DNA of 56,539 nt from an uncultured Prolixibacteraceae bacterium. GTDB taxonomy: Bacteria; Bacteroidota; Bacteroidia; Bacteroidales; Prolixibacteraceae. The notes under the pieces were generated by a model. The model searched no databases. It saw nothing but the letters and a program-made list of their open reading frames with translations, and was not told the origin of the DNA. Of the stretch, positions 8,636-18,398 are shown one piece after another (within the stretch, counting starts at the first letter, position 1; the number at the start of each line of letters is the position of its first letter). The stretch covers positions 1 to 56,539 of the forward strand of contig CAIPKZ010000344.1 of NCBI GenBank assembly GCA_903865775.1. Reading direction: 5' to 3'. The position numbers and the translations under genes were made by a program.

Positions 8636-11600
8636 ATGAAAGAAATCAATATGCGAAGGAAACAATCAAGGTACAATCTACTGCTTATTATACTGGCATT
8701 TCATTGTTTACAACTCTTTTCACAGGAAAAGTCTGTTTTGGAGTTTGTAAATCCAATGATTGGAACGACCAATACCAAAATGGCCAGTCGTTGGGGTTCC
8801 GAAGGAGGCACTTACCCTGGAGCTGTTGCGCCTTTTGGTCTGGTGCAATTATCGCCCGAAACGAGGATCACTAATTCTAAAGGATACAATTTCGCCGATA
8901 GTACGATCTTCTTTTTTACTTGTGTCAGTCATTTGAGCGGTTATCCAAGCGGTTCTTCCGGAATGATAAAAGTGATGCCATTGGGAGATGAATCAAAAAC
9001 AGAACCCGGAGAATATTTCCGGTCATTCAATCATCAGAACGAAATCGCTGACCCAGGATATTATCGTGTAAAGTTCAGCGATGATGGAACAATTGTCGAA
9101 GCAACCGCTTCTGGGAGAACCGGAATGTTTCGGTTTACTTTTCCGCCAAAATGCAAACCAAGGATTTATCTGGGTGATTTGGGACATATTGAAATTGTTT
9201 CAAAAAGAACAGTTCAAGGTTCTGCTTTCAATTCAATTCTTTCCTTCAACGCGGATTTTATTCTGAAGGAAGATATTTCCGGAGGCTGTATTCTCACATT
9301 TCCAGCGGCCAAATCAGGAAAAAATGAACTAATTCTAAAGCTTGGAGTTTCCTTAGTCGATTCAAAAAGTACACAACAGAACGTTGCCGTTGAAGCTGAA
9401 ACCTTGAATTTCGATCAGTTTAGAGCCGGAAATCAAAAAAAATGGGTGGATGCTTTATCCGTCATCGAAATTGAGGATACAAGCGTAACAAATAAAACAA
9501 TCTTTTACACAGCACTTTACCATTCAATGTTGCTGCCCTGGGTTATTTCAGACGTTAACGGGATGTACAAAGGCGCTGATGGAAAGATCCACAAGACCAA
9601 TGGGAAAAATCAATACAGCGGCTTTTCACCCTGGGATACGTTTCGGTCGCTGCATCCATTGCTATGCCTGATTGCCCCCGACCGGCAAAACGACATGATA
9701 CTTTCGATGCTTGATCATTTTGAGCAATGCGGAGAACTGCCGAAAGGGCCAATGACCGGGAACCACATCATCGCCATCATTGTGGATTCTTATCTGAAAG
9801 GCATCAATAATTTCTCTCCTTCAGTGGCCTACAAAGCAATGCAGACAAGTTTGAATTCCTCATCCAAAACTGAGGATTTTGCGGCTTACAATGAATTGGG
9901 ATTTGTCCCGTTTTCCCTGTCCGAATCGGTAACAAAAACAGTGGAATACGCCTACGACGACTGGGTTTTAGCTCAATTTGCAGGAAAAGTGATGAACGAT
10001 CAGAGCGAATTTCTAAGGTTACAGAAAAGAAGTTTTAGCTACCGAAACCTGTTTTATCCTGAAGCCTTGGCTTTGTTGCCCCGGAATGACAATCATTTTA
10101 TTCCGGAACCTTCGAATTCGGGTTACAAGGAAGGCGACAAATGGAGCTATTCGATGTTTGTACCGCACAATCCCAAAGATTTAATCAATCTGATGGGTGG
10201 CGATTTGGAGTTTACTTCAAACCTGGATTCAGCGCTTACCAGTCAAAAAATAATGTTTGACAATGAGCCGGTTTTGCATGTTCCTTATCTTTTTAACTAT
10301 GCAAGTCATCCCGAAAATACGCAAAAATGGGTAAGAAAAATCATGAAAACTCATTACACCAATTCAGCCGATGGGTTGCCCGGAAATGACGATTTGGGTT
10401 CATTGTCAGGTTGGTACGTTTTCTCGGCTTTGGGATTTTTCCCGACCTGTCCCGGACAGCCAAATTACGATCTCGGTTCACCAATTTTCAAAAAAGCAAC
10501 TATTCATCTTCAGGATGGGAAAAGTATTGTCATCAATTCAGAGAATAATTCGGACGATCATGTTTTTGTCAGCGGCCTTAAGCTCAATGGTAAGGAATAC
10601 CAAAAGTCGTGGATTTCGCATTCATCCATCCTGCAAGGAGGTGAGCTGACCTTCACGATGGATAAAATTCCCGCCACTTTTCAATCTTTTGGCTCCGATT
10701 ATGCAGCACCTTCAGAAACTACCGCCAGTCCTGATTTCCACCTTTCTGATTTTTATTCAAACCTGAAACAGGTTTTGCCGGATCAATCCTTTTTTGTGCA
10801 TTTCAAGCTCGAAAACAAAGGCTGTAAAGGGACAAAAATCGTGAGACTTCTGGTTGACAGGAATGAATATGGAAGGAAAAATCTGCTTGTTGATGAAAAT
10901 TCTGTTGTAAACGACTCGTTGGAATGCAAACTTTACCCGATTGGTAAACGAATTCTTCGGATTGACGACCGGCATGAATTGGAAATTGAGGTAATTTCAC
11001 CACCAAATAAACAAAAATCAACTATTGAAGTTATTTCGTTGGAAAGTGCGTTCATTGGCAAAAAAGACGAAGCGCTCTATTTCAGTTACAAATTACAGAA
11101 CAAGGGAGGAATCCGTGAAAAGATTAACATTTCAGTCATGGCTGATGATACCGTTTCCGAACAAAAGTCGTTTGAACTGAATGCCGGAGAAATCGTTCAG
11201 GTTGCATCAAAACTGGTATTTAAAAGGGCAGGATTTCATCGGCTGACTGTTGGTTCAAAATCGAAAACCATAAAAATGTTTTCAGAAAATAACGGTTCAA
11301 AAGTGCTTGATATTTCGGCTGGCAGCAGATCCGGAGATATCCTGACCGATCATTCCGGATTCTTGAATCATGGATTCATCAGGCGAAAGGGTGGATTTTG
11401 GCGCGAAATAGAAACCGGCTCCGACTGTTTTATTGAATTTGAAAATAGTGAAAGTCTTGATCAGTTAAGCGGAAAAATAACTGTCATGGCTTGGATAAAA
11501 CCTTCGGAAAGAAATAGCGAACTTGCCGACATCATCACCAAAGGTGATTTTATTGCCCTTCAGGAGGCCGGAAATAAAACACTTTCGTTTTTCGCCGGTG

Positions 11601-11911
11601 GCTGGGGGCGTGGAAGTTGCGATGTACCTTTGCCCGAAAACTGGGCGAATACCTGGCACCATATTGCCGGTGTCAGCGACGGGAACAGTCTTAAGGTTTT
11701 TATCGATGGTCGTGAATCGGGCAGGCTGAATATTGGTACTCCGGTCAACTTGTCTTCGAAGGCAAAATGGATGATTGGCCGGAATGAGGAATTTCCGGAA
11801 CAACGCTATTTTCATGGTTTTGTGGATCATGTCAAAATCTTCACCGAAGCATTGAATGCCTTGGAAATTAAACAGGAAATGCAAAACGGCCGGCCAGATC
11901 AGACAAACTAA
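8636..11911 (+). CDS. GH92 alpha-mannosidase with C-terminal LamG-like domain
   Basis: A 1091-residue exported enzyme. An in-frame ATG at 8651 gives a cleaner signal peptide (MRRKQSRYNLLLIILAFHCL) and may be the true start. The GH92 domain starts at 'VNPMIGTTNTK' and 'GGTYPGAVAPFGLVQLSP'. It contains 'SGFSPWDTFRSLHPL', 'NPKDLINLMGG' and the base-bearing motif 'GNDDLGSLSGWYVFSALGFF' near residue 580. GH92 enzymes are calcium-dependent inverting exo-alpha-mannosidases acting on alpha-1,2, -1,3, -1,4 or -1,6 links of N-glycans, mannan or mannose phosphodiesters. Beyond about residue 700 come two CARDB-like beta domains and a LamG/concanavalin-like domain (about 885-1080, 'MAWIKPSERN', 'WHHIAGVSDG'). 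These make it longer than the usual 750 residues and suggest glycan binding. It is first in the operon with a GH63-like enzyme and GH125. Confidence 0.88.
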   Translation: MKEINMRRKQSRYNLLLIILAFHCLQLFSQEKSVLEFVNPMIGTTNTKMASRWGSEGGTYPGAVAPFGLVQLSPETRITNSKGYNFADSTIFFFTCVSHLSGYPSGSSGMIKVMPLGDESKTEPGEYFRSFNHQNEIADPGYYRVKFSDDGTIVEATASGRTGMFRFTFPPKCKPRIYLGDLGHIEIVSKRTVQGSAFNSILSFNADFILKEDISGGCILTFPAAKSGKNELILKLGVSLVDSKSTQQNVAVEAETLNFDQFRAGNQKKWVDALSVIEIEDTSVTNKTIFYTALYHSMLLPWVISDVNGMYKGADGKIHKTNGKNQYSGFSPWDTFRSLHPLLCLIAPDRQNDMILSMLDHFEQCGELPKGPMTGNHIIAIIVDSYLKGINNFSPSVAYKAMQTSLNSSSKTEDFAAYNELGFVPFSLSESVTKTVEYAYDDWVLAQFAGKVMNDQSEFLRLQKRSFSYRNLFYPEALALLPRNDNHFIPEPSNSGYKEGDKWSYSMFVPHNPKDLINLMGGDLEFTSNLDSALTSQKIMFDNEPVLHVPYLFNYASHPENTQKWVRKIMKTHYTNSADGLPGNDDLGSLSGWYVFSALGFFPTCPGQPNYDLGSPIFKKATIHLQDGKSIVINSENNSDDHVFVSGLKLNGKEYQKSWISHSSILQGGELTFTMDKIPATFQSFGSDYAAPSETTASPDFHLSDFYSNLKQVLPDQSFFVHFKLENKGCKGTKIVRLLVDRNEYGRKNLLVDENSVVNDSLECKLYPIGKRILRIDDRHELEIEVISPPNKQKSTIEVISLESAFIGKKDEALYFSYKLQNKGGIREKINISVMADDTVSEQKSFELNAGEIVQVASKLVFKRAGFHRLTVGSKSKTIKMFSENNGSKVLDISAGSRSGDILTDHSGFLNHGFIRRKGGFWREIETGSDCFIEFENSESLDQLSGKITVMAWIKPSERNSELADIITKGDFIALQEAGNKTLSFFAGGWGRGSCDVPLPENWANTWHHIAGVSDGNSLKVFIDGRESGRLNIGTPVNLSSKAKWMIGRNEEFPEQRYFHGFVDHVKIFTEALNALEIKQEMQNGRPDQTN

Positions 11912-11949
11912 CTTTCGGACAACTTATAAGAACAATTAAAACTAATTCT

Positions 11950-13584
11950 ATGAATTCGAGACGTGAATTTTTCCTGAAAACCGCTATGATCGCAGGCGCA
12001 ACAGCAATGCCCGGTGTGAAAGTTATGGCCAACGATCCGGTTCAGACCTCAGCAACAACTACCGGTAAGCTGCCTTACAAAAACACCTACATCAAAAATG
12101 TGTTTGTCACTGAAAACGATTTCAGGAATGCCAAACCCAATATCATCGCTTCGCCGGGATTCGCCAAAGCCAGAGAAATTTTGCCGGTTCCCTTCTGGAA
12201 AGGGAACGAAATGGCCATCGATATGTACTGGAAAACCTGGGAAATTGCTTTTAAAAACATCAAAGATCCGGCAGCAGAATCCGGGTTTATTACTTCGTAT
12301 ATCGACACGGCTTATAATGGCAACATTTTCATGTGGGATTCGAATTTTATCACGCTTTTTGCACGGTACGGTTCACGGGCATATCCGTTCCAGAAAACGC
12401 TGGATAATTTTTACGCCAAACAGCATGCCGATGGATTTATCTGCCGTGAAATCTGGGGAAATACCGGAGAAGATTGCTTTCACCGGTACGATCCAACCAG
12501 CACCGGACCAAACCTGATTCCGTGGAGCGAGATGGAATATTTTCAACATTTTGGCGAATGGGAAAGGGTGCATAAAATATTTCCGGTTTTGGTGGCCTAT
12601 TACCAGTGGCTTAAACTGAACCGCACCTGGCAGGACGGCTCCTACTGGTCGAGCGGCTGGGGAACCGGAATGGACAACCAACCCAGAGTTCCGAAAAATT
12701 TCAATCCAATATTTTCTCATGGACAAATGACATGGTTAGATACTTGTCTGCAACAGCTTTTCATCGGGAAATTGCTGGTTGACTTTGGCTTTTTTGTTGA
12801 ACGCTGGCAGGAAATCGAAGAAATTGAAGATGAAACAAAATCGCTGAAAAAACTCATCAGGGAGAAACTCTGGAATCCGAAAACCAACTTTTTCTACGAT
12901 AAATTTGCCGATGGCAGCCAGGGAACTTTAATGAGTATTGGCGCCTATTGGGCTTTATGGACCGACATTCTGGACAAAGATGAATTAAAAGCTTTTGTCG
13001 CCCATCTTTCTGATCCGGCTACCTTCTATCGCAAACACCCGGTTCCATCCATTCCGGCCAACCATGAAAAGTATCAGGCTGACGGCAGGTACTGGCAAGG
13101 TGGCGTTTGGGCACCAACAAATTACATGATAATTAAAGGGCTTCAGCGAAACGGATTTTACAAGCAGGCATTTGATCTGGCAATCCGGCATCACGGACAG
13201 GTTTCCGAGGTATTCAAAAAAACAAATACTTTTTGGGAATATTATTCTCCTGAAACAACTGATCCGGGATTACTTGCCCGACCTGATTTTGTGGGTTGGA
13301 CTGGACTTGTGCCTGTTGCCGTTCTTTTTGAATCGATTTTTGGAATTAACCCGAATTTCCTGAAAAAAACAATTGAATGGCATGTCAACCTCACCGACGA
13401 ACATGGAATCGACCGTTATCCGATTGGTCCGGATGGGATGCTTTCGCTGAAATGTGCTGCCCGGAGTTCAGCCAAACAAAGGCCATCGCTGGAGATTAAT
13501 TCAAATGTTGAACTGAAATTGCTGCTTAGCTGGGACGGTGGTTCTGAAACCATCCAATTACAACAAGGAATTAATAAAATCTAA
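11950..13584 (+). CDS. GH63/MGH1-like exported glycosidase
   Basis: A 544-residue (alpha/alpha)6-barrel enzyme with a Tat-like leader ('[17 protein letters not shown]'). Motifs of the GH63/mannosylglycerate-hydrolase group are visible: '[17 protein letters not shown]', 'DQ/DNQP' in the middle, '[20 protein letters not shown]', and 'TFWEYYSPE' carrying the likely catalytic base Glu, then '[16 protein letters not shown]'. Members of this clan hydrolyse alpha-glucosides or alpha-mannosides, including glucosylated N-glycans and mannosylglycerate, by inversion. It follows GH92 by 38 bp and precedes GH125 by 1 bp, so all three are one transcript, which favours an alpha-mannoside or alpha-glucosyl-mannoside substrate. 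The C-terminal 70 residues form a small beta domain. Exact specificity cannot be read from sequence. Confidence 0.72.
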   Translation: MNSRREFFLKTAMIAGATAMPGVKVMANDPVQTSATTTGKLPYKNTYIKNVFVTENDFRNAKPNIIASPGFAKAREILPVPFWKGNEMAIDMYWKTWEIAFKNIKDPAAESGFITSYIDTAYNGNIFMWDSNFITLFARYGSRAYPFQKTLDNFYAKQHADGFICREIWGNTGEDCFHRYDPTSTGPNLIPWSEMEYFQHFGEWERVHKIFPVLVAYYQWLKLNRTWQDGSYWSSGWGTGMDNQPRVPKNFNPIFSHGQMTWLDTCLQQLFIGKLLVDFGFFVERWQEIEEIEDETKSLKKLIREKLWNPKTNFFYDKFADGSQGTLMSIGAYWALWTDILDKDELKAFVAHLSDPATFYRKHPVPSIPANHEKYQADGRYWQGGVWAPTNYMIIKGLQRNGFYKQAFDLAIRHHGQVSEVFKKTNTFWEYYSPETTDPGLLARPDFVGWTGLVPVAVLFESIFGINPNFLKKTIEWHVNLTDEHGIDRYPIGPDGMLSLKCAARSSAKQRPSLEINSNVELKLLLSWDGGSETIQLQQGINKI

Positions 13585-13585
13585 A

Positions 13586-15013
13586 ATGATGAACCGCAGA
13601 AATTTTGCTAAAAAAACCTTGTTAAGTGCCGGAGCTCTGGCACTTGCTCCCCGTATATTTTCAGCTCCGACACTTCAGTTTGAATCAAAACGTCCGATAG
13701 TTTCGAAACGCTTGTTTGTGAGTGAGGCTGTTGAGAATGAAATTAAGCGGATCAAAAAAGACATTGCCGATCCGGAGATTTCGTGGCTATTCGAAAACTG
13801 TTATCCCAATACGCTCGATACAACGGTTCATTTTACAGAAAGTGACGGTGTGCCGGATTCGTTCATCATAACCGGTGACATCAATGCCATGTGGCTGCGC
13901 GATTCAACGGCTCAGGTATGGCCGTATCTGCATCTGGCAAAAAGCGATCAGCATCTGAAGAAACTTTTCGTCGGCCTGATAAACCGGCAAACCCAGTGTA
14001 TTTTGATAGATCCGTATGCCAATGCCTTCAATTTTGGCCCAACCGGAAGCGAGTGGAAAAGCGATTTAACCGATATGAAACCGGAGCTGCACGAACGCAA
14101 ATGGGAAATTGATTCGCTTTGTTATCCCATGCGTTTGAGTTTCCATTACTGGAAAACAACCGGAGACAGTTTGCCTTTTAACCAGCAATGGCTGGCTGCT
14201 GCAAAAACAATTGTGAAAACCTTCAAGGAACAGCAACGCATTGCCGGCAAAGGGCCCTATCATTTTATGCGGCTTACCGAAAAACAAACCGATACGGTTA
14301 TTGGCGACGGTTACGGAAATCCAGTAAAACCAAACGGACTAATTTGCTCAACTTTCCGTCCTTCCGACGACGCTACCACATATTTGTACCTGATTCCATC
14401 CAACTTTTTCGCCATGGTTTCGCTGAGGCAAATGGCCGAACTGGTTACCGCTGTTTTTAACGACCAGGCTTTTGCCGGTGAATGCATTCATTTAGCTGAG
14501 ACCATTGATAAAACCCTGAAACAATTTGCAGTAGCCGATCACCTGAATTACGGGAAAGTAATTGCTTTTGAAGTTGATGGTTTTGGGAATCGTTTGTTCA
14601 TGGATGATTCAAATATTCCCAGTCTGTTGGCTTTGCCATATCTGGGATGTGTGGATTTGAGTGAGGAAGTTTATCAGAATACCCGTCGATTTGTTTTGAG
14701 CAAGGACAATCCATGGTATTTCGAAGGCAAAGTTGCTGCTGGAATTGGTGGTCCGCATGTGGGTGAAAATATGATCTGGCCAATGAGCCTCATCGTTCGC
14801 GCCATGACTTCCGACGATGATCAGGAAATTATTCAATGTTTGCGCTGGCTGAAAAATACACATGCCGGAACCGGTTTTATGCACGAAACATTTCATCAGG
14901 ACAATCCTGAAAAGTACACTCGATCCTGGTTTGCCTGGGCCAATACACTTTTTGGCGAGTTGATTGTGAAAGTTCATCAGGAAAGAAAACACCTTTTAGA
15001 TCAAATTTTGTAA
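13586..15013 (+). CDS. GH125 exo-alpha-1,6-mannosidase
   Basis: The ORF track starts at an upstream in-frame codon inside the previous gene. The better start is the ATG at 13586, one base after that gene's TAA, which gives a twin-arginine type leader ([20 protein letters not shown]) and a 475-residue product. The body matches GH125 (formerly DUF1237): '[16 protein letters not shown]', '[20 protein letters not shown]', '[17 protein letters not shown]', '[16 protein letters not shown]' and '[20 protein letters not shown]'. GH125 enzymes are metal-independent, inverting exo-alpha-1,6-mannosidases. Together with GH92 this pair is typical for dismantling branched mannose caps of N-glycans or mannans. 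The stop is only 34 bp from the end of the convergent AraC-type regulator. Confidence 0.9.
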   Translation: MMNRRNFAKKTLLSAGALALAPRIFSAPTLQFESKRPIVSKRLFVSEAVENEIKRIKKDIADPEISWLFENCYPNTLDTTVHFTESDGVPDSFIITGDINAMWLRDSTAQVWPYLHLAKSDQHLKKLFVGLINRQTQCILIDPYANAFNFGPTGSEWKSDLTDMKPELHERKWEIDSLCYPMRLSFHYWKTTGDSLPFNQQWLAAAKTIVKTFKEQQRIAGKGPYHFMRLTEKQTDTVIGDGYGNPVKPNGLICSTFRPSDDATTYLYLIPSNFFAMVSLRQMAELVTAVFNDQAFAGECIHLAETIDKTLKQFAVADHLNYGKVIAFEVDGFGNRLFMDDSNIPSLLALPYLGCVDLSEEVYQNTRRFVLSKDNPWYFEGKVAAGIGGPHVGENMIWPMSLIVRAMTSDDDQEIIQCLRWLKNTHAGTGFMHETFHQDNPEKYTRSWFAWANTLFGELIVKVHQERKHLLDQIL

Positions 15014-15047
15014 TCGTTTTCATTCAATCTAAAAATCACGAAAATCG

Positions 15048-15932
15048 TCACTTTCCTGATTTGTCGTCATTCTTAAATGCCGATAAATATTCAGTTGGTG
15101 TCAGGTTCATTACCCGTTTAAACTGGTCGTTGAAGTGGGAAAGGTTATTAAAACCACTTTCCAGGCTTGCCATGGAAATTGACATGTTACCTTCAACCAT
15201 TATTTTGCAGGCATGTCCAATCCTTATCTCATTCAGAAACGACAGGAAAGTTTTGCCCGCATGTTTTTTAAAATATCTGCAAAAAGCTGTAGGTGAAAGA
15301 TTTACACTACTGGCAACATCTTCAAGTTTTATCGTTTTGGTGAAATTATGGATGATATGCTCATGGATTTTATTAAAGCGGTAAAAATCATAAGTATTGA
15401 TGGTCTTGGAATATCCTACACTTGAATGGTATTTGTAGTCTTTCGAATTGGCCATCATATCAAGCAGAATGATTAATTCTGTTATCCGGTTGATTCCCGA
15501 AAGCTCGAAAATTTTAATGATCTGCTCGCTCAGAATTTTTCTGCTTTTACTGAAAAACTGAATACCTCTTTGCGATCTTTCAAGAAATTCTTTGATTGCA
15601 TTCATTTCGGGCAGACTAATGAAATTAGACTCAAAAATGTCTTTTTTAAACTGAATAATAAGCGCTTTAACTCCAGTTTTATCTTTGCCTTCCGAATATT
15701 TCGGGTCACTCTTCCACCAGTGAGGAATGTTTTCTCCAATAATGCTGATTTCACCTTCAGTAAAACGACGAATGCCATCGCCAACATAACTTGTTCCTGA
15801 ACTTTTAACTACAAAGAGAATTTCAATCTCGGGATGAAAATGCCAGGGAACCGAAAAATGAGGTTTTTCTTCATCAAAAAAAATCACCGATTCGGTAGGT
15901 GACGACACAAGTTTCTGAAAGAATGGTTTCAT
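15048..15932 (-). CDS. AraC-family transcriptional regulator with N-terminal cupin
   Basis: The ORF track begins at a TTG (15959); the ATG at 15932 is preferred. It gives 'MKPFFQKLVSSPTESVIFFD' and leaves the inverted-repeat element at 15936-15949 outside the coding region. The N-terminal cupin sensor domain is clear ('VPWHFHPEIEILFVVK', 'GEISIIGENIPHWW'). The C-terminal 100 residues are a double helix-turn-helix of the AraC type ('IKLEDVASSVNLSPTAFCRYF', 'ASLESGFNNLSHFNDQFKR', 'TPTEYLSAFK'). It is divergent from pbfA and shares its control region. The same bipartite operator-like element occurs upstream of the inositol operon, so this protein is the best candidate regulator of both. The ligand could be a phosphonate, an inositol derivative or a sugar. 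Confidence 0.9.
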   Translation of the reverse strand: MKPFFQKLVSSPTESVIFFDEEKPHFSVPWHFHPEIEILFVVKSSGTSYVGDGIRRFTEGEISIIGENIPHWWKSDPKYSEGKDKTGVKALIIQFKKDIFESNFISLPEMNAIKEFLERSQRGIQFFSKSRKILSEQIIKIFELSGINRITELIILLDMMANSKDYKYHSSVGYSKTINTYDFYRFNKIHEHIIHNFTKTIKLEDVASSVNLSPTAFCRYFKKHAGKTFLSFLNEIRIGHACKIMVEGNMSISMASLESGFNNLSHFNDQFKRVMNLTPTEYLSAFKNDDKSGK

Positions 15933-15935
15933 TAT

Positions 15936-15992
15936 ACTAACGTTATTAGCCGATTTCAATAAATACAGATGACAATTGCTAAAATAGCATTA
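15936..15992. promoter_or_regulatory. Bipartite operator-like element, copy 1 (araC/pbfA divergent region)
   Basis: Two inverted repeats sit between the araC-type start and pbfA. The first is CTAA-CGTTA-TTAG (15937-15949). The second is GCTA-AAA-TAGC (15978-15988), inside GCTAAAATAGCATTA. The centres are 40 bp apart, about four helical turns. The second box is identical over 15 bases to the copy at 18965, and the spacing is the same in both places. The half-sites all resemble GCTAA. This is the expected layout for cooperative binding of a dimeric regulator. Confidence 0.7.
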
Positions 15993-16069
15993 TTGTAAGG
16001 TAATATTGAATTATTTCTCCCTTTTTTTTTATCTACATTTATTTCTGAAATTTGATAAAAAACAGGAGG

Positions 16070-17419
16070 ATGGATTCAAGCAGCTTATTTACTGAGGGGG
16101 ATTTAAATATTTCGGAAGAGCGCCAAAAATGGAATCAGGAAATTCGTGATCCCTTAACGAGCGAAATTCTTCAGGAAGATGCACGCTATTTCCTGCATCA
16201 GTCCATGTCAACTCCTTGTTTGGATGTTTTGGGCAGCTGCAAAGGAAGTGGCATAACTACCATTTCCGGCAAACATTTGTTGGATTTTCATGGAAATAAT
16301 GTGCACCAGCTTGGCTATGGGAATGATTTTATTATTGCCAGGATTGTTGAACAAATGGAACGCCTGTCGTTTTCTCCGCGAAGGTACACCAATCAACCAG
16401 CTGTTGAGCTTGCTAAAAAGCTGGCCACACTTTTACCCGGCGACCTCAATCGCAGTTTGTTTGCTCCCGGCGGAACTTCCGTAATTGGAATAGCATTGAA
16501 ACTTGCGCGGATTGTAACCGGAAAACACAAAATAGTTTCACTTTGGGATTCGTTCCACGGAGCGTCAATGGATGCCATTGCAGCCGGAGGCGAGGCTGTG
16601 TTTAAAAAGTATTTGGGTCCGCTGATGCCGGGTGTTATTAATATTCCTCCACCAACCACCTATCGGGGAATTTTTGGAAATTCGGAGGAAGACCAGATCA
16701 AAGATGCTGATTACCTCGAATATGTCATTGAAAAAGAAGGTGAAATTGGTGCTTTTCTGGCCGAAACCGTTCGCAATACCGATGTTCAAATTCCTTCAAA
16801 AGCATACTGGCAGCGTATCCGCGAAATATGCGACAAACATGGAGTGCTGCTGATCTTGGATGAAATTCCGGTAGCGCTTGGCCGAACCGGCAAAATGTTT
16901 GCCTTCGAGAACTTCGGCATCGAACCAGATATGCTTTGCCTTGGAAAAGGATTGGGAGGTGGAATCATTCCTTTTGCGGCCATGATTACCCGGGATAAAT
17001 TTAACGTGGCACAAGACGTTTCGCTGGGTCATTATACCCATGAGAAAAATCCTTTGGGCAGCGTCGCAGCATTGGCATCCATCAATTACATCGAAACGAA
17101 TCAGCTGCTGGAAAAGGTTCAGAATGACAGTAAATACATGGAAACTGAACTGAATAAGCTGAAAGAGAAATTTCAGTTGATCGGTGATATTCGGGGAATC
17201 GGGCTTCTTTGGGGAATTGAATTGGTAAAAAATCGCCAGTCCAGGGAAAAGGCCAGCGAAGCGGCTGAAAAAATCATGTATGACTGTTTGCGTGAGGGGT
17301 TAAGCTTTAAGGTTTCGCAGGGAAACGTGCTGCAACTTTCGCCGGCACTCACCATCAGCCGCGATGAGTTGATCCAAGCCATTGCAATTTTGTCAAACGC
17401 AATAAATAAAAATTCATGA
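16070..17419 (+). CDS. pbfA: PLP-dependent (R)-1-hydroxy-2-aminoethylphosphonate ammonia-lyase (PbfA-like)
   Basis: The protein has a class III aminotransferase fold. The ORF track uses a TTG at 16052; the ATG at 16070 gives 'MDSSSLFTEGDLNISEERQK', which fits the family N-terminus. The block 'LLILDEIPVALGRTGKMFAF' holds the PLP-ring Asp, and 'LCLGKGLGGGIIPFA' holds the Schiff-base Lys (about K293). Aminotransferase homologues of this subtype next to phnX are PbfA. That enzyme eliminates ammonia from (R)-1-hydroxy-2-aminoethylphosphonate to give phosphonoacetaldehyde, the substrate of PhnX. The assignment rests on the characteristic N-terminal 'EDARYFLHQSMSTPCL' region, as I recall it for the family, and on context: phnX starts 85 bp downstream and a phnW relic follows. 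An ordinary omega-aminotransferase remains possible but is less likely. Confidence 0.75.
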   Translation: MDSSSLFTEGDLNISEERQKWNQEIRDPLTSEILQEDARYFLHQSMSTPCLDVLGSCKGSGITTISGKHLLDFHGNNVHQLGYGNDFIIARIVEQMERLSFSPRRYTNQPAVELAKKLATLLPGDLNRSLFAPGGTSVIGIALKLARIVTGKHKIVSLWDSFHGASMDAIAAGGEAVFKKYLGPLMPGVINIPPPTTYRGIFGNSEEDQIKDADYLEYVIEKEGEIGAFLAETVRNTDVQIPSKAYWQRIREICDKHGVLLILDEIPVALGRTGKMFAFENFGIEPDMLCLGKGLGGGIIPFAAMITRDKFNVAQDVSLGHYTHEKNPLGSVAALASINYIETNQLLEKVQNDSKYMETELNKLKEKFQLIGDIRGIGLLWGIELVKNRQSREKASEAAEKIMYDCLREGLSFKVSQGNVLQLSPALTISRDELIQAIAILSNAINKNS

Positions 17420-17504
17420 AATGTGCATGTTCTGTTAGAACTCAAACATGGATGAATATTCACATGCGAGTCACATTCAACTAAAAAAAATAACTTATAT
17501 TCAG

Positions 17505-18308
17505 ATGAATAAACTTAAAAATATTAAGGCCGTAATTTTTGATTGGGCCGGAACTATCGTCGATTACGGATGTATTGCCCCGGCACAGGTTTTTATCGAA
17601 GTTTTCAGGAAAAGAGGTATTACGGTGACTATTGATGAAGCCCGTGCTCCGATGGGTTTGGCAAAAAAAGATCATGTTCGGGCAATCATTCGTTGCGAAT
17701 CGGTCGAAAAACAGTGGATTTCCAGATTTGGTCAAATTTCTTTTGAAAAGGATGTTGACGAAATATATTCGGAACTGGAGCCTGCCTTATCCATGATTGT
17801 AAAAAACTACAGTGAACCAATTCCCGGAGCAGTTGAGCTGATCAATTTGCTTCGAAATCAGGGAATAAAAGTTGGTTCAACTACCGGATATGTGGCCGGA
17901 ATGATGGACAATATTTTGCCTCATGCAATTGCAAAAGGTTTGGTCATCGATTCAGTTGTAAACTCGTCTGAAGTTCCTGCCGGACGCCCTGCGCCGTGGA
18001 TGATTTACCGCAACTGTGAAAAAATGGACGTTTTCCCCTTAATACAGATCATCAAAATCGGTGATACTGTTGCCGATATTCAGGAAGGAAACAATGCCGG
18101 AGTCTGGACCATCGGTTTAACCAGATCGGGCAATGAAATTGGACTTTCTCTTGAAGAATCTGAAAAGGCTGATCCGGTTTGGTTGTCAGAAAAACTGACT
18201 TTTGCCAGACAAAAATTACTGAATGCCGGAGCCGACTTTGTGGCTGAAGGTGTTTGGGATTGCTGGCCAATCCTTGAAGAAATTGACCGAAGAATTGGAT
18301 CACGCTGA
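17505..18308 (+). CDS. phnX: Phosphonoacetaldehyde hydrolase (phosphonatase)
   Basis: A HAD-superfamily hydrolase of 267 residues, the usual PhnX length when the ATG at 17505 is used; the track's start 57 bp upstream adds an unrelated tail. Diagnostic features are the nucleophile motif 'AVIFDWAGTIVDYG' (D13), the cap-domain 'MGLAKKDHVRAI' with the Schiff-base Lys (K54), 'IKVGSTTGYVAGMMD', the 'PAGRPAPWMIYRNCE' loop and 'IIKIGDTVADIQEGNNAGVW'. It cleaves the C-P bond of phosphonoacetaldehyde to acetaldehyde and phosphate in the cytoplasm. It is directly downstream of pbfA and was once followed by phnW, now a fragment. The expected co-substrate supply is therefore PbfA alone in this window. Confidence 0.93.
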   Translation: MNKLKNIKAVIFDWAGTIVDYGCIAPAQVFIEVFRKRGITVTIDEARAPMGLAKKDHVRAIIRCESVEKQWISRFGQISFEKDVDEIYSELEPALSMIVKNYSEPIPGAVELINLLRNQGIKVGSTTGYVAGMMDNILPHAIAKGLVIDSVVNSSEVPAGRPAPWMIYRNCEKMDVFPLIQIIKIGDTVADIQEGNNAGVWTIGLTRSGNEIGLSLEESEKADPVWLSEKLTFARQKLLNAGADFVAEGVWDCWPILEEIDRRIGSR

Positions 18309-18398
18309 TTTTTTATAGTTCCAAAATTGAGTCTACTCCGAAAAGTCAAAAACACCTAAATCCCCTGAAGGGGACTTTGAAGAGTTTCTTGATTTTCA

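Noticed and set aside
15933-15959. TTG start of the AraC-type regulator in the ORF track
   Set aside because: It would place the conserved CTAA-N5-TTAG box inside the gene; the ATG at 15932 gives a standard N-terminus.
16052-16069. TTG start of pbfA in the ORF track
   Set aside because: The ATG at 16070 matches the family N-terminus; the six extra codons have no support.
18362-18373. CCCCTGAAGGGG hairpin after phnX as a terminator
   Set aside because: No T-run follows it; it resembles a dispersed Bacteroidota palindrome and may mark the phnW deletion joint instead.
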